Below, piece after piece: positions 28,524-37,389 of a stretch of DNA of 64,000 nt. How positions within the stretch are numbered: position 1 is the stretch's first letter; every line of letters begins with the position of its first letter. Position numbers and translations under genes: made by a program. Source of the DNA: Gammaproteobacteria bacterium (GTDB taxonomy: Bacteria > Pseudomonadota > Gammaproteobacteria > Pseudomonadales > Cellvibrionaceae); the NCBI GenBank assembly GCA_004172865.1, contig SEBV01000006.1:248001-312000 (forward strand), written 5' to 3'. The notes under the pieces were generated by a model. That model had not been told where the DNA came from. It saw nothing but the letters and a program-made list of their open reading frames with translations, and searched no databases.

Positions 28524-29108
28524 ATGAAAACTTTTAATCGAACGCTGTTAATAGGCATAACGCTTTGTACCAGCTTATTTATCAGTGGTTGCGCAGAAGT
28601 TATCAATGCCACCACCAAAAAGCCCATCGAAATGAAAGCTAACACACGCACTATGGGTGCGAAGCTTAACGATGAAGAAATTGAAACGGCGTCCAAGGTC
28701 AATATAAAGAAGGCAGATCCGCAACTTGAACATGCCCATGTGAACATCGATAGTTTCAACGGCATTGTACTTTTGACGGGACAGGTTCCTAGCGAAGAAT
28801 TGCGTAATCTTGTGGCCGATACCGTTTATAAATTAAATCCCGTGCGCGAAATCCATAATGAGTTGGTAGTAATGGAACCGACTAATTTTGTTGAGCGCAG
28901 CAAAGACACCTGGATCAGCACCAAAATCAAAGCCCAACTTTTGGCAGATAGCGAAACCGAAAGCAATCGCGTGCATTTTGTAACGGAAAACCAAAGTGTT
29001 TTTCTAATGGGCATAGTGACGCGTGCAGAAGCAGATCGCGTAGTGAACATGGTTAGTCACACGGCAGATGTACAAAAAGTCGTTAAAGTTTTTGAGTACA
29101 TCGATTAA
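28524..29108 (+). CDS. dolP: BON-domain outer-membrane lipoprotein DolP
   Basis: A lipoprotein (formerly YraP) that supports outer-membrane integrity and BAM function. The signal peptide ends in the lipobox ISGCAE, at about residues 20-25. Two BON domains follow: about 50-115 (NIKKADPQLEHAHVNIDSFNGIVLLTGQV) and 125-190 (STKIKAQLLADSETESNRVHFVTENQSVFLMGIV). 194 residues. It starts 2 bp after diaA and is the last gene of the conserved run. Confidence 0.95.
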   Translation: MKTFNRTLLIGITLCTSLFISGCAEVINATTKKPIEMKANTRTMGAKLNDEEIETASKVNIKKADPQLEHAHVNIDSFNGIVLLTGQVPSEELRNLVADTVYKLNPVREIHNELVVMEPTNFVERSKDTWISTKIKAQLLADSETESNRVHFVTENQSVFLMGIVTRAEADRVVNMVSHTADVQKVVKVFEYID

Positions 29109-29152
29109 TACACGCAGCCTTAACAAGCATTGCATACATAAAGGAAGCTCTC

Positions 29153-29749
29153 ATGGTCGCATTTATTGTTATTCTGGTTATTCTCGCGGTGCTGGTTTTT
29201 TACGTGATTGGTATTTACAACCAATTAGTATCCTTAAAAAATCGCTACCAGAATGGGTTTTCACAAATCGAAGTGCAGCTTAAACGCCGCTACGATTTAA
29301 TTCCCAATTTGGTGGAAACGGCGAAAGCTTATTTGTCCCACGAGCGCGAAACATTGGAAGCGGTTATCACCGCACGTAACCAAGCAGTCGGTGGATTGAA
29401 AGCGGCAGCAGCAGACCCAGGTAATTCTGCTGCCATCCAAAATTTAGCGGGCGCTGAGAGTGCATTAACTAGCGCGATGGGCCGTTTAAGTGTGGTGATG
29501 GAAGCTTATCCAGACTTAAAAGCATCGCAAAATATGATGCAAGTGTCAGAAGAATTAACCAGCACCGAAAACAAGGTGTCATTTGCACGTCAGGCGTTTA
29601 ATGATGCAGTAACGTCTTACAATACCTACAAACAAAGTTTTCCTCCGGTATTTTTCGCCGCCTCCTTCGGCCACAGTCAAGACGCTTCTTTATTAGTGTT
29701 TGAAGACAGCAAAGAAATTCAGGCAGCGCCCAAAGTCAGTTTCAAATAA
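29153..29749 (+). CDS. lemA: LemA family membrane protein
   Basis: A single-span inner-membrane protein with a helical-bundle domain. The N-terminal anchor is at residues 1-22 (MVAFIVILVILAVLVFYVIG). The signature NRYQNGFSQIEVQLKRRYDLIPNLVETAKAYLSHERETLEAV and the later YPDLKASQNMMQVSEELTSTENKVSFARQAFND are typical. The function is poorly defined. LemA genes are frequently paired with membrane metallopeptidases or TPM proteins, as here with the M48 peptidase downstream. 198 residues; ends in a terminator. Confidence 0.95.
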   Translation: MVAFIVILVILAVLVFYVIGIYNQLVSLKNRYQNGFSQIEVQLKRRYDLIPNLVETAKAYLSHERETLEAVITARNQAVGGLKAAAADPGNSAAIQNLAGAESALTSAMGRLSVVMEAYPDLKASQNMMQVSEELTSTENKVSFARQAFNDAVTSYNTYKQSFPPVFFAASFGHSQDASLLVFEDSKEIQAAPKVSFK

Positions 29750-29762
29750 TAATCTTTACAGA

Positions 29763-29786
29763 GGCTATCATTAGATAGCCTTTTTT
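29763..29786 (+). terminator. Rho-independent terminator after lemA
   Basis: Stem GGCTATC / GATAGCC with an ATTA loop, followed by TTTTTT. It is compact and lies 14 bp after the lemA stop, so the M48 gene probably has its own promoter in the AT-rich 75 bp that follow. Confidence 0.85.
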
Positions 29787-29862
29787 ATTTCTCTCTTCCT
29801 TTATATAACGCCTACTATTTATATAGCTTCGACTATTCTTTGTTTTTTTACACAGAGCTTCT

Positions 29863-31806
29863 ATGAATTTTTTTGAACAGCAGGATATAGCGCATCGCAA
29901 TACTAAACGCCTTGTCGTTTTATTGTGCCTCGCCGTTATTTCACTGATTGCAATCACGACTTTGTTGTTCGCCACAGCCTTCTATTATATGGAGCTAAAT
30001 ACTCATCAATATTTAGCGAACACCGGTTTATGGCAAGGCATTACCCATTCGATGAGTTGGCAAATGTTGGCAAGCATTAGCGCTGGTGTGTGCGCCGTTA
30101 TTTTTTTTGGCAGTTTATATAAACTTATCCAACTCTCAAGTGGTGGGCGCGCCGTTGCCGAATCGCTCGGTGGTCGCCTTATCAATAGCTCAAGTGCAAT
30201 AGGCGATGAAAAGAAAATCCTTAACGTTGTAGAGGAAATGGCAATCGCTTCGGGCACGCCAGTTCCGCCGGTTTATATTATTGAAGATGAAGCAATCAAT
30301 GCATTTGCCGCAGGTCACACACCACAAGATGCGGTTATAGGCGTTACGCGCGGATGCATTCGCGTATTAAACCGCGACGAACTACAAGGCGTAATCGCTC
30401 ACGAGTTCAGCCATATTTTTCACGGCGACATGAAATTAAATATGCGTTTAGTCGCTTTGCTAAACGGCATTTTATTACTCGGGTTAATCGGCGAATTTTT
30501 ACTGCGCAGCTCAAGCCAACGCGCGGCATTTCGCTCCAGTAAAGATAAATCACCTGCCGCAATGATGGGTTTGGGATTGGGGCTAATCATTATTGGCTAC
30601 GCCGGTACGTTTTTTGGCAACCTCATCAAAGCCGCCGTTAGCCGACAACGGGAGTTTTTGGCCGATGCGTCTGCAGTAAAATTTACTCGCAATCCTGATG
30701 GAATTTCCGGCGCATTAAAAAAACTGGGCGGCTATGTTGGCGGTTCGCAAATGGATGTCGCCAATGCATCTGAATTTAGCCATATGTTTTTTGGTGAGGG
30801 CACCAGTATTTTATTCACGGCGTTTGCAACACATCCTCCTTTAACTGAACGCATTAAAAGAATTGACCCACGTTGGGATGGCAAATTCACAAGTATCGAT
30901 GTGCATCAGGAAACCGAAAATAGCTATATAGAAGAAGCAAGACTTTCGGATGACTCGCCCATCGAATTTCACTCACCTAAAAATGCGGTGGAGTTTGCAG
31001 TTGCCGTTGATCAAGTTTTACAAAACGTTGGCACACCAACGCAATCACATCTTGCTTATGCACATCAAACACTCAACGCCATTAACGAAGAATTACATAA
31101 TGCGGCGCATAGCCCTTGGGAAGCTCAAGCGCTAATGCTCGGTTTGCTACTCGACAAAAATTCCGACAAGCAAACTATACAATGGCAATTGTTGAGCGAA
31201 CTCTTTTCAGAACAACAATTGCAATCGCTAAAGCCTTGGGCGCTACAAGCTTCTTCATTACAAGAAAGTTTACGTTTGCCACTAGTTGAACTTAGTTTGC
31301 CTGCGTTGAAAAATTTATCGCCCGGACAATACGATTTATTTAAAGCGGCAATGAATAAAGTCATTCACTCAGACGCTCATATCGATTTAATCGAGTGGTC
31401 GTACTTTCGCATTATCACGCACAACCTCGAACCTAAAAAATCATCGAATCGTTTGGTTGATTTGGCTCAGTTAAAAAATGAAGCGCGCATATTGTTATCT
31501 GTGATCGCAAATGCGGGAACATCGTCTGCTGCAGACGCAAACGCGGCATTTGAAGCGAGCAAAACTACTATTGATTTTAATGATGCGATTTTGATGGCAG
31601 AAGCCGAATACAGCATGATGGATTTGGATTTGGCGGTTACACGTTTAAATCATTTAAAACCATTACAAAAACCAAAATTATTGAAAGCCATGAGCCAATG
31701 CGTTTTGGCCGACCAAAAAGTTACTGTAGTGGAGGCCGAATTATTTCGCGCCATTGCCGATGCATTGAACTGCCCCGTTCCACCGCTCATCCTTCCCAAT
31801 CATTAG
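29863..31806 (+). CDS. M48-family membrane zinc metallopeptidase with C-terminal extension
   Basis: A HtpX-like integral-membrane metalloprotease. Two N-terminal spans (about residues 23-48 and 63-85) precede the catalytic domain. The zinc site is HEFSH (His180, Glu181, His184), with the third ligand Glu264 in REFLADASAV. A further hydrophobic pair flanks residues 195-210 and 235-255. The last 300 residues (from about 345) form an acidic soluble helical region with no motif I recognise, making it 647 residues against about 290 for HtpX. The gene follows lemA, a common partner. It probably acts in membrane protein quality control, but substrates are unknown. Confidence 0.9.
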   Translation: MNFFEQQDIAHRNTKRLVVLLCLAVISLIAITTLLFATAFYYMELNTHQYLANTGLWQGITHSMSWQMLASISAGVCAVIFFGSLYKLIQLSSGGRAVAESLGGRLINSSSAIGDEKKILNVVEEMAIASGTPVPPVYIIEDEAINAFAAGHTPQDAVIGVTRGCIRVLNRDELQGVIAHEFSHIFHGDMKLNMRLVALLNGILLLGLIGEFLLRSSSQRAAFRSSKDKSPAAMMGLGLGLIIIGYAGTFFGNLIKAAVSRQREFLADASAVKFTRNPDGISGALKKLGGYVGGSQMDVANASEFSHMFFGEGTSILFTAFATHPPLTERIKRIDPRWDGKFTSIDVHQETENSYIEEARLSDDSPIEFHSPKNAVEFAVAVDQVLQNVGTPTQSHLAYAHQTLNAINEELHNAAHSPWEAQALMLGLLLDKNSDKQTIQWQLLSELFSEQQLQSLKPWALQASSLQESLRLPLVELSLPALKNLSPGQYDLFKAAMNKVIHSDAHIDLIEWSYFRIITHNLEPKKSSNRLVDLAQLKNEARILLSVIANAGTSSAADANAAFEASKTTIDFNDAILMAEAEYSMMDLDLAVTRLNHLKPLQKPKLLKAMSQCVLADQKVTVVEAELFRAIADALNCPVPPLILPNH

Positions 31807-31908
31807 TTTTTAAATACAGCGCTTCAAAGCTATAACTTGGCCACGGCTAGCGGTTATAATGCGCGCCGCTTTTTTAAAACCACCAACCGCTAACAGAGGT
31901 GAATCACC

Positions 31909-33183
31909 GTGCAAGCAGATCAAACCCAATTGCGTCAATTGGAAAGCCAACTGGCCGCTGAATATCAAAGTATCCTCAGCAAAAAATTGAACCTCGATTT
32001 AACGCGTGGTAAACCATCATCAGACCAATTGGATTTATCAGATGCGCTTGATGGCATTTTGAAGGGAAACTATATCGCTGCTGACGGCACCGACACCCGT
32101 AACTACGGAGGCCTTGACGGCTTACCCGAAGCTAAGCAGTTGGGCGCAAATATTATCGGCGTTGAAGCCACCAATGTTTTGGTAGGCGGAAGCAGCAGTT
32201 TGACCTTGATGTTTCAGGTCGCTTTAACAGCTTACCTATTCGGTTTGAAAGACGCCGCAAGCGCGTGGAAAAACGAAGGCGAGGTTAAATTCCTCTGCCC
32301 GGTTCCCGGTTATGACCGTCACTTCACTATCTGCGAACAACTCGGTATCAAAATGGTAACCGTATCTATGACCGCAACGGGTCCAGATATGGATGCCGTT
32401 GAAGCGGCCATCAAAGCCGACAGCAGCATTAAAGGTCTGTGGTGCGTACCGAAATATTCCAACCCCACCGGCGTAGTTTATAGCGATGAGACTGTTGAGC
32501 GCATTGCGAAACTCGGCAAAATCGCAAGCGCAAACTTCCGCGTATTCTGGGATAACGCTTACTCAGTCCACGACCTGATCGACAACGCGCCGCAGCTTTC
32601 CAGCATTCTGGAAGCAACCCGTCGCAATGGCACTGAAGATTCTGTCATTCAGTTTGCATCTACCTCAAAAATCACCCAAGCTGGCGCGGGCGTAGCTTTC
32701 GTAGCAGCCAGCGCTGCCAACCTTGCTGGTTTTAAGAAAGCCTTGAATGCTTGCACCATCGGACCGGACAAAGTAAACCAAATTCGCCATGCTCGCTTCT
32801 TGCCTGATCAGGCAACGCTTAAAGCGCACATGAAAAAGCATGCTGAATTACTCAACCCACGTTTTGAAGCGGTGTTGTCAGCCCTTTCAGAAGCCTTTGA
32901 AGGTACAGATTTGGGTGCGTGGGAAAAACCTGTAGGCGGTTATTTTGTATCTTTCGACACTCGCAAGAACCTGGCGAAAGAAACCGTGCGCCTTGCGGCA
33001 GAAGCCGGTGTAAAGCTAACACCTGCTGGCGCAACATACCCCTATGGTAAAGACCCGGAAGATCGCAATATTCGTATCGCTCCATCCGTACCCACCGTAC
33101 CGGAAGTTGTTGAAGCAATGAAAGTGTTTGTGACCTGCGTGAAGCTTGCTTCCGTAAGACAAGAATTGGCAGCTAAGGCTTAA
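31909..33183 (+). CDS. PLP-dependent aminotransferase, aspartate-aminotransferase Ic-like
   Basis: A fold-type I aminotransferase. The N-terminus (DLTRGKPSSDQLDLSDALDGIL, then YIAADGTDTRNYGGLDGLPEAKQL) is typical of the Pfam family formerly called alanine-glyoxylate aminotransferase (PF12897), whose studied member in Corynebacterium is an aspartate aminotransferase. CVPKYSNPTGVVYSDETVERIA, FRVFWDNAYSVHDL and the PLP-lysine region FASTSKITQAGAGVAF are visible. 424 residues. The start is GTG with AGAGGTG 8 nt upstream. It stands alone with its own terminator. The likely reaction is aspartate + 2-oxoglutarate to oxaloacetate + glutamate, inferred by family. Confidence 0.88.
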   Translation: MQADQTQLRQLESQLAAEYQSILSKKLNLDLTRGKPSSDQLDLSDALDGILKGNYIAADGTDTRNYGGLDGLPEAKQLGANIIGVEATNVLVGGSSSLTLMFQVALTAYLFGLKDAASAWKNEGEVKFLCPVPGYDRHFTICEQLGIKMVTVSMTATGPDMDAVEAAIKADSSIKGLWCVPKYSNPTGVVYSDETVERIAKLGKIASANFRVFWDNAYSVHDLIDNAPQLSSILEATRRNGTEDSVIQFASTSKITQAGAGVAFVAASAANLAGFKKALNACTIGPDKVNQIRHARFLPDQATLKAHMKKHAELLNPRFEAVLSALSEAFEGTDLGAWEKPVGGYFVSFDTRKNLAKETVRLAAEAGVKLTPAGATYPYGKDPEDRNIRIAPSVPTVPEVVEAMKVFVTCVKLASVRQELAAKA

Positions 33184-33201
33184 TCACAATTTGCAGAAAA
33201 C

Positions 33202-33238
33202 AAAAGGCCTCGCGATGATTTAATCGCGGGGCCTTTTT
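33202..33238 (+). terminator. Rho-independent terminator after the aminotransferase
   Basis: Stem AAAAGGCCTCGCGAT pairing with ATCGCGGGGCCTTTTT (one G-T wobble) around a short GATTTA loop, ending in a T-run, 20 bp after the stop codon. Confidence 0.88.
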
Positions 33239-33499
33239 GTTTGTAATGAGTTTGTTAAGACGCATAAACTTCTCATCGCTCATTGAATGTTTTCCTTCTC
33301 TTATCCACATTGAGTTAATTATTTCATCTACCAAACCCTTAATTACGTCTGCTGATAACCAAAACATCTATTTCACGCGAATATGCGGAAAAAACTTTCC
33401 AACGCGCTCGCTAATCGTTCTTATACTTCAAGAGTAAAGGCTTCAAACCTTTTAACACCTTACTAATAAAATGATGTTCACTTTTTGGAGTGCAGACTT
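33239..33499. other. Intergenic region before the YbaK-like gene
   Basis: Roughly 260 bp (about 315 counting the terminator) without a credible gene. Short frames on both strands have no recognisable sequence. The only element I would use is the GGAG at 33487-33490, which serves the ATG at 33500. Confidence 0.45.
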
Positions 33500-34024
33500 A
33501 TGGGTGTCGCTAGAAATATAGAAAAATATTTAAACAGCAATCAAATCGAATACTCGCTGCTTGAACATGCCTATGCAGAAGGTTCGTTCAACACAGCACT
33601 TGTCGCAAAAATAGATAATCGCGCGCTTGCCAAAGGTGTCTTGCTACGCGATGAAGATTTCCACTACACACTTTGCGTGCTTCCCTCCAGTCACAAAATA
33701 TTACGACATACACTCAACCAAATATTTGATCGACATATGCATCTGGTAGAAGAAGACGAGCTTGTGCAATTTTTTAAAGATTGTGAGGCGGGCGCAATAC
33801 CGGTAATTGGCAAAGCCTATGGCATTGATGTGATTTGGGACGAGGAACTAAAGGAGAATGATGTCATCTATATGGAAGCAGGCGATCATCGCCATTTGAT
33901 CTGTATTAAACAACACGAATTTTTCAAGTTAATGCAAAACACCCTACACGATCATTTTAGCGCAAACCGAAATCGGCATTACCAAACGCCTGTACACGTT
34001 CGCCATACTTATGACTCAATCTGA
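33500..34024 (+). CDS. YbaK/aminoacyl-tRNA deacylase-domain protein
   Basis: A 174-residue protein of the YbaK/ProX (aminoacyl-tRNA editing) fold, which hydrolyses misacylated tRNAs in characterised members. The pattern ARNIEKYLNSNQIEYSLLEHAYAEGS, ALVAKIDNRALAKGVLLRDED, then CEAGAIPVIGKAYGIDVIWDEEL is the usual order (substrate Lys in LAKGVLL, GAIPPFG-like loop). The C-terminal 40 residues (TLHDHFSANRNRHYQTPVHV) are unconserved. ATG 33500 is chosen for its GGAG 9 nt upstream; a TTG at 33485 is less likely. The specificity cannot be told from sequence. Confidence 0.85.
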   Translation: MGVARNIEKYLNSNQIEYSLLEHAYAEGSFNTALVAKIDNRALAKGVLLRDEDFHYTLCVLPSSHKILRHTLNQIFDRHMHLVEEDELVQFFKDCEAGAIPVIGKAYGIDVIWDEELKENDVIYMEAGDHRHLICIKQHEFFKLMQNTLHDHFSANRNRHYQTPVHVRHTYDSI

Positions 34025-35538
34025 TCTCAACACATCACATGGATGTGCTAAAAAAACTCTCCCCAAATATCCAAGAATTGTTCAAACGACTGATTTGATA
34101 CTCGAAGATAAGACTGTAACAATTCTCCGCGCACTCAAAATCGCCAAGCGCAAATTCCTTAGCTATCAATAACAACGTCCACTCAAGAAGACTTGCCTAG
34201 TTTTTTGATGATGGCTAGCGAGTAAATTTAAATGGGGCCAATCTGAAATAACGTTTTCATTCCGTCCATATCATCTTTATTTAAACAATCGCACTGCGTT
34301 GCGCCGCTAACTTAAACACTTGGCTGATACAGTATATAAAGCATTAAATCGCTTATAGCTGCCCTTTTATACGTGCCATAGGTGTTAACTCATAGATCTC
34401 AATCCAACAGATGCATTAATAGTCTTAACTAAATACTCTCGCAAAATAACAAGCCCATGTATCTATGATTGGCTAATTACATAGAGCCACATTGCGATAT
34501 TTAAAAGTTATTCCCTGGTATTCAAATGAGGTGATCTCCATCACCTTCGACGATTACAAGCAATCTCAATACAACTACCTTATATTTTAATTAAAGCTTG
34601 CTATATCCATAAACATAGTTGAACGAAAGAATTAGTTAATTAATCCGCGCTCATACTGCATGCCTTCCTGCTATTCACCTATCGAAGCAAATGAACTTCG
34701 TTAATGACAAAAGCTCTATTAATTCAGTGAAAGCATAAAAGAACGTACGTTATCAAAACTAATTACGCCATCAAGCAGTCATCACAATGTAAGGCTTGAT
34801 GCGAATACCTAATTTTTTAACAAGACAGATAGCATCGACTAACAAGGCCGCATTAAAGAGTTTGTTACTGTCTGTTAATCTCAAAAGGATTTGATTTATC
34901 GATGATTAGGAATTATTGAAAGCGGGGTTCAAAGTTTCAATTTCAGTAGATGTTAATACGCATCGCAACATAGATTTTTTCAAACAGTAAAAATTTTTAA
35001 TTTATTGAACATTAATACTGTACGCATAAACAGTTAAAATTATTAATATGAATCTCTAATAGTTTTCTTAAATAAAAATTAAAACAATTTTAGGGCCCAA
35101 TAAAAATTCTTGCAGAGAATGAAATAAACCCTTTTCAAACTTTTAATCGGGTCTTTGAAGTTGGTTCAAAAGTAGTGTTAAGCGATTTTTAAAATTTAAA
35201 ATCAAGATAATTAGAACCCCAACACAAGTTGTAATATCCAATTTTATGAATCCGAAAAGGTCTCGATAAAGATTTAAATAGACCTCATCAAGAGAATTTG
35301 AAGGTAAAAATTTAAAGTTAGAAATTAATTTTTGAATATCTAAAAAAGTTCGAAAACGAAAAAATCTGCCTCTTAAAAACTCTTAAGCGGTTTAATTTAG
35401 GTTTTTTTGCAAAAAAAATGCATTTTTTGTTAAAAAACGCATTAAAAAACTTGAATTTTTTCAATAAAGTTTTAACGTATACATGTTGTAACTTTTTATC
35501 AATTTTTCGTCTAATCGAATACTTACAGGAAGCACACC
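34025..35538. other. 1.5-kb AT-rich intergenic region upstream of the H1-like gene
   Basis: No convincing gene. A 53-codon frame at 34011-34172 overlaps the previous gene by 14 bp but lacks a ribosome-binding site. The last 600 bp are strikingly A/T-rich with many A- and T-tracts and would be intrinsically curved. At 35417-35443 an imperfect hairpin AATGC-ATTTTTT-GTT-AAAAAAC-GCATT is seen. The end of the region must carry the promoter of the H1-like gene, which has the ribosome-binding site AGGAAG 7 nt before its ATG. A long 5' leader or an undetected small RNA is possible. Confidence 0.5.
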
Positions 35539-36471
35539 ATGGCTGCACGTAAACAAACTGCCGTTAATCCAATTGCGGGTTTAGAACAACAACTCGCTGC
35601 CCTAAAAACACAATTGGCAAAAGCGCGCGCTGCTCACGCTGCTGATGCTCAAAAAACAATCGCTGGTTTGGTAAAAGAAGCTGCGAAAGCTGGCGCTGCT
35701 CTTAAAGCTGCGCAAGGCAAAGTTGCTGCTGCTGCTAAAAAGAAAACTCCTGCTGCTGCAAAACAAGTTTCTGCTGCTAAAGCTGAAGTTGCTTCTGCTA
35801 AGAAAGTTGCTGACGCTGCTAAAGCTGCTGTTGCTTCCGCTAAGAAAGAAGTTGCATCTATTAAAGCTGCTAACAAAGTAGCTGTTGCTCACGACAAAGC
35901 TGTTGCTAAAGCTGAAGGCGTTGTTGCCAAGCGTTTGAGAGCTGCTGAGAAAAAAACTGCTGCTAAAAACAAAGTAGCTGCTAAGAAAGCTGCTGTTAAA
36001 TCCAAGTTAGCGGCTAAGAAAGCTGCTGTTAAAGCTAAAGCCGCTGCTAAAAAGCAATCTTTGAAAGCTAAAGCAACCGCGAAGAAAAATGCTGCGAAGA
36101 AGAAAGCAGCCGACAAGAAAACTGCTTTGCGCGCTAAAGTAGCTGCTAAAAAAGCATCTTTGAAAGCTAAAGCAACTGCCAAGAAAAATGCTGCAGCTGC
36201 TAAAAAAGCTTCTGCTAAAAAGCCAGTAGCCGCTAAGAAAGCTCCTGCTGCTAAAAAAGCGCCAGCTGCGAAGAAAGCTCCTGCAGCTAAAAAAGCTCCA
36301 GCTGTGAAGAAAGCTCCTGCTGCTAAAAAAGCTCCAGCTGTGAAGAAAGCTCCTGTTGCTAAAAAAGCGCCAGCCGCCAAGAAAGCTCCTGCTGCGCCAA
36401 AAGCTGCAACCGTTGCTAAACGTGGCCGTAAGCCAAAAGCGCCAGTTGCCGCTGCAACTCCAGCTGCTTAA
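35539..36471 (+). CDS. Histone H1-like Ala/Lys-rich DNA-binding protein (AlgP-like)
   Basis: A very basic, low-complexity protein resembling the C-terminal tail of eukaryotic histone H1 and Pseudomonas AlgP. A short N-terminal segment (about residues 10-35, NPIAGLEQQLAALKTQLAKARAAH) can form a coiled coil. The rest is built from AAKK-type repeats, ending in nine KKAP units at residues 231-284 and then an AT-hook-like KRGRKPKAP near the C-terminus. It should bind DNA nonspecifically, preferring AT-rich minor groove through the GRKP core, and compact the nucleoid. In P. aeruginosa AlgP affects alginate genes. 310 residues, single gene with terminator. Confidence 0.88.
   Translation: MAARKQTAVNPIAGLEQQLAALKTQLAKARAAHAADAQKTIAGLVKEAAKAGAALKAAQGKVAAAAKKKTPAAAKQVSAAKAEVASAKKVADAAKAAVASAKKEVASIKAANKVAVAHDKAVAKAEGVVAKRLRAAEKKTAAKNKVAAKKAAVKSKLAAKKAAVKAKAAAKKQSLKAKATAKKNAAKKKAADKKTALRAKVAAKKASLKAKATAKKNAAAAKKASAKKPVAAKKAPAAKKAPAAKKAPAAKKAPAVKKAPAAKKAPAVKKAPVAKKAPAAKKAPAAPKAATVAKRGRKPKAPVAAATPAA
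36229..36390 (+). repeat. Nine 18-bp tandem repeats encoding AAKKAP
   Basis: Nine in-frame copies of an 18-bp unit (pattern GCxGCTAAxAAAGCxCCx) encode AAKKAP with A-to-V changes in copies 5, 7 and 8. Alternate copies use AAG-AAA and AAA-AAA for the Lys pair, giving a 36-bp higher-order period. Because the unit is a multiple of three, copy-number change would alter tail length without frameshift. Confidence 0.9.
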
Positions 36472-36511
36472 TACTTACGTTTGGCCTGAGCAAGATTTTG
36501 CAAAGGCCGAA

Positions 36512-36548
36512 AATAAAAAAGGGTGCCATTTGGCACCCTTTTTTATTT
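36512..36548. terminator. Bidirectional rho-independent terminator
   Basis: Stem GGGTGCCA / TGGCACCC with a TT loop, flanked by AATAAAAAA and TTTTTTATT, so it works on both strands for the convergent H1-like (plus) and PilZ (minus) genes. Confidence 0.9.
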
Positions 36549-36569
36549 TCGTTCATCGCAAGAAAAAAT

Positions 36570-37244
36570 CTATGAGTTCCCGATAACTTCTTCGCTACCA
36601 ATTTGCGCATACACATAGGCAAATAATAAGAGACGCCTATCTTCTTCTGGCTCAATAAACTGCACACCGTATGCAATCGCACTTTGAGCATGCTGTGGAT
36701 CAACGTCGCCGCGAGAGCGAATAATCGCTTCTAGAGTCAAGTCGCGAATAATATTGGCAACTGCAACACTCATAGTGACTTGAATTTTATTTCCAATCTC
36801 ACCAAAGTCAGAAGCGGCTTCAATTCGCGCACCTGTCACACTTACATCAACAATACTGCCCGTAGAGTTTTCATTAGCCTCTGCCGTCAGGTTTAATATT
36901 TTCACGGGTTCATCAATTGCAACACGGGTTGCACCGCGAATACCTTTGAAGCTGACATTATCGGGATAACTAATATGGAGAATCGGATAAGGATCGACTG
37001 TTTGAGCTTCAACAACGCTGACAAATATTCCTATACCGTTGTCCACCATTAAACGTGCAACGATTTTCTGTCCCGCACGAAACCGCACTAGCTTTCCCGC
37101 CAATTTGGGAACTGAGAGAAGAATACTTCGTCCTGGTAGACAGCCGATTAACCGGCAAGAAAATCGTTCGGGTTGCCCAGTACTATTGCTGGTTTGCAAT
37201 TGCAATGGATAGCCGTAAATCAGCTTCATGTCTTCGAATTTCAT
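36570..37244 (-). CDS. YcgR-like PilZ-domain c-di-GMP effector
   Basis: A 224-residue cytoplasmic protein with an N-terminal YcgR-like (PilZN) domain of about 100 residues and a C-terminal PilZ domain. Both c-di-GMP-binding motifs are present: RGATR (RxxxR) at about residue 105, and DVSVTG (D/NxSxxG) at about 135. It should therefore bind c-di-GMP. YcgR relatives act on the flagellar motor, and motA/motB lie about 5 kb away on the same strand, though not in one operon. A second in-frame ATG occurs five codons in. Confidence 0.9.
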   Translation of the reverse strand: MKFEDMKLIYGYPLQLQTSNSTGQPERFSCRLIGCLPGRSILLSVPKLAGKLVRFRAGQKIVARLMVDNGIGIFVSVVEAQTVDPYPILHISYPDNVSFKGIRGATRVAIDEPVKILNLTAEANENSTGSIVDVSVTGARIEAASDFGEIGNKIQVTMSVAVANIIRDLTLEAIIRSRGDVDPQHAQSAIAYGVQFIEPEEDRRLLLFAYVYAQIGSEEVIGNS

Positions 37245-37389
37245 AGGCTCGTTTTCACAGGTTTATTTTTATAAATTTACTAACAAAATAGATAGATTCG
37301 AACGCATTAAAGTGTAGCAGTATTATCGGCTTTCTTATTTGAGCTAGAGCTTGATGATATTCATCACCATGCGACTTACTGTTTTATTT

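Noticed and set aside
34025-34100. Hairpin CACATC-ACATG-GATGTG as terminator of the YbaK-like gene
   Set aside because: The stem is only 6 bp and is followed by an A-run, not a T-run, on the coding strand.
35889-36380. 163-codon Ala/Phe-rich frame on the minus strand inside the H1-like gene
   Set aside because: It is the complement of the AAKKAP repeats (AAAGC codons read as GCTTT), an artefact of the skewed repeat composition.
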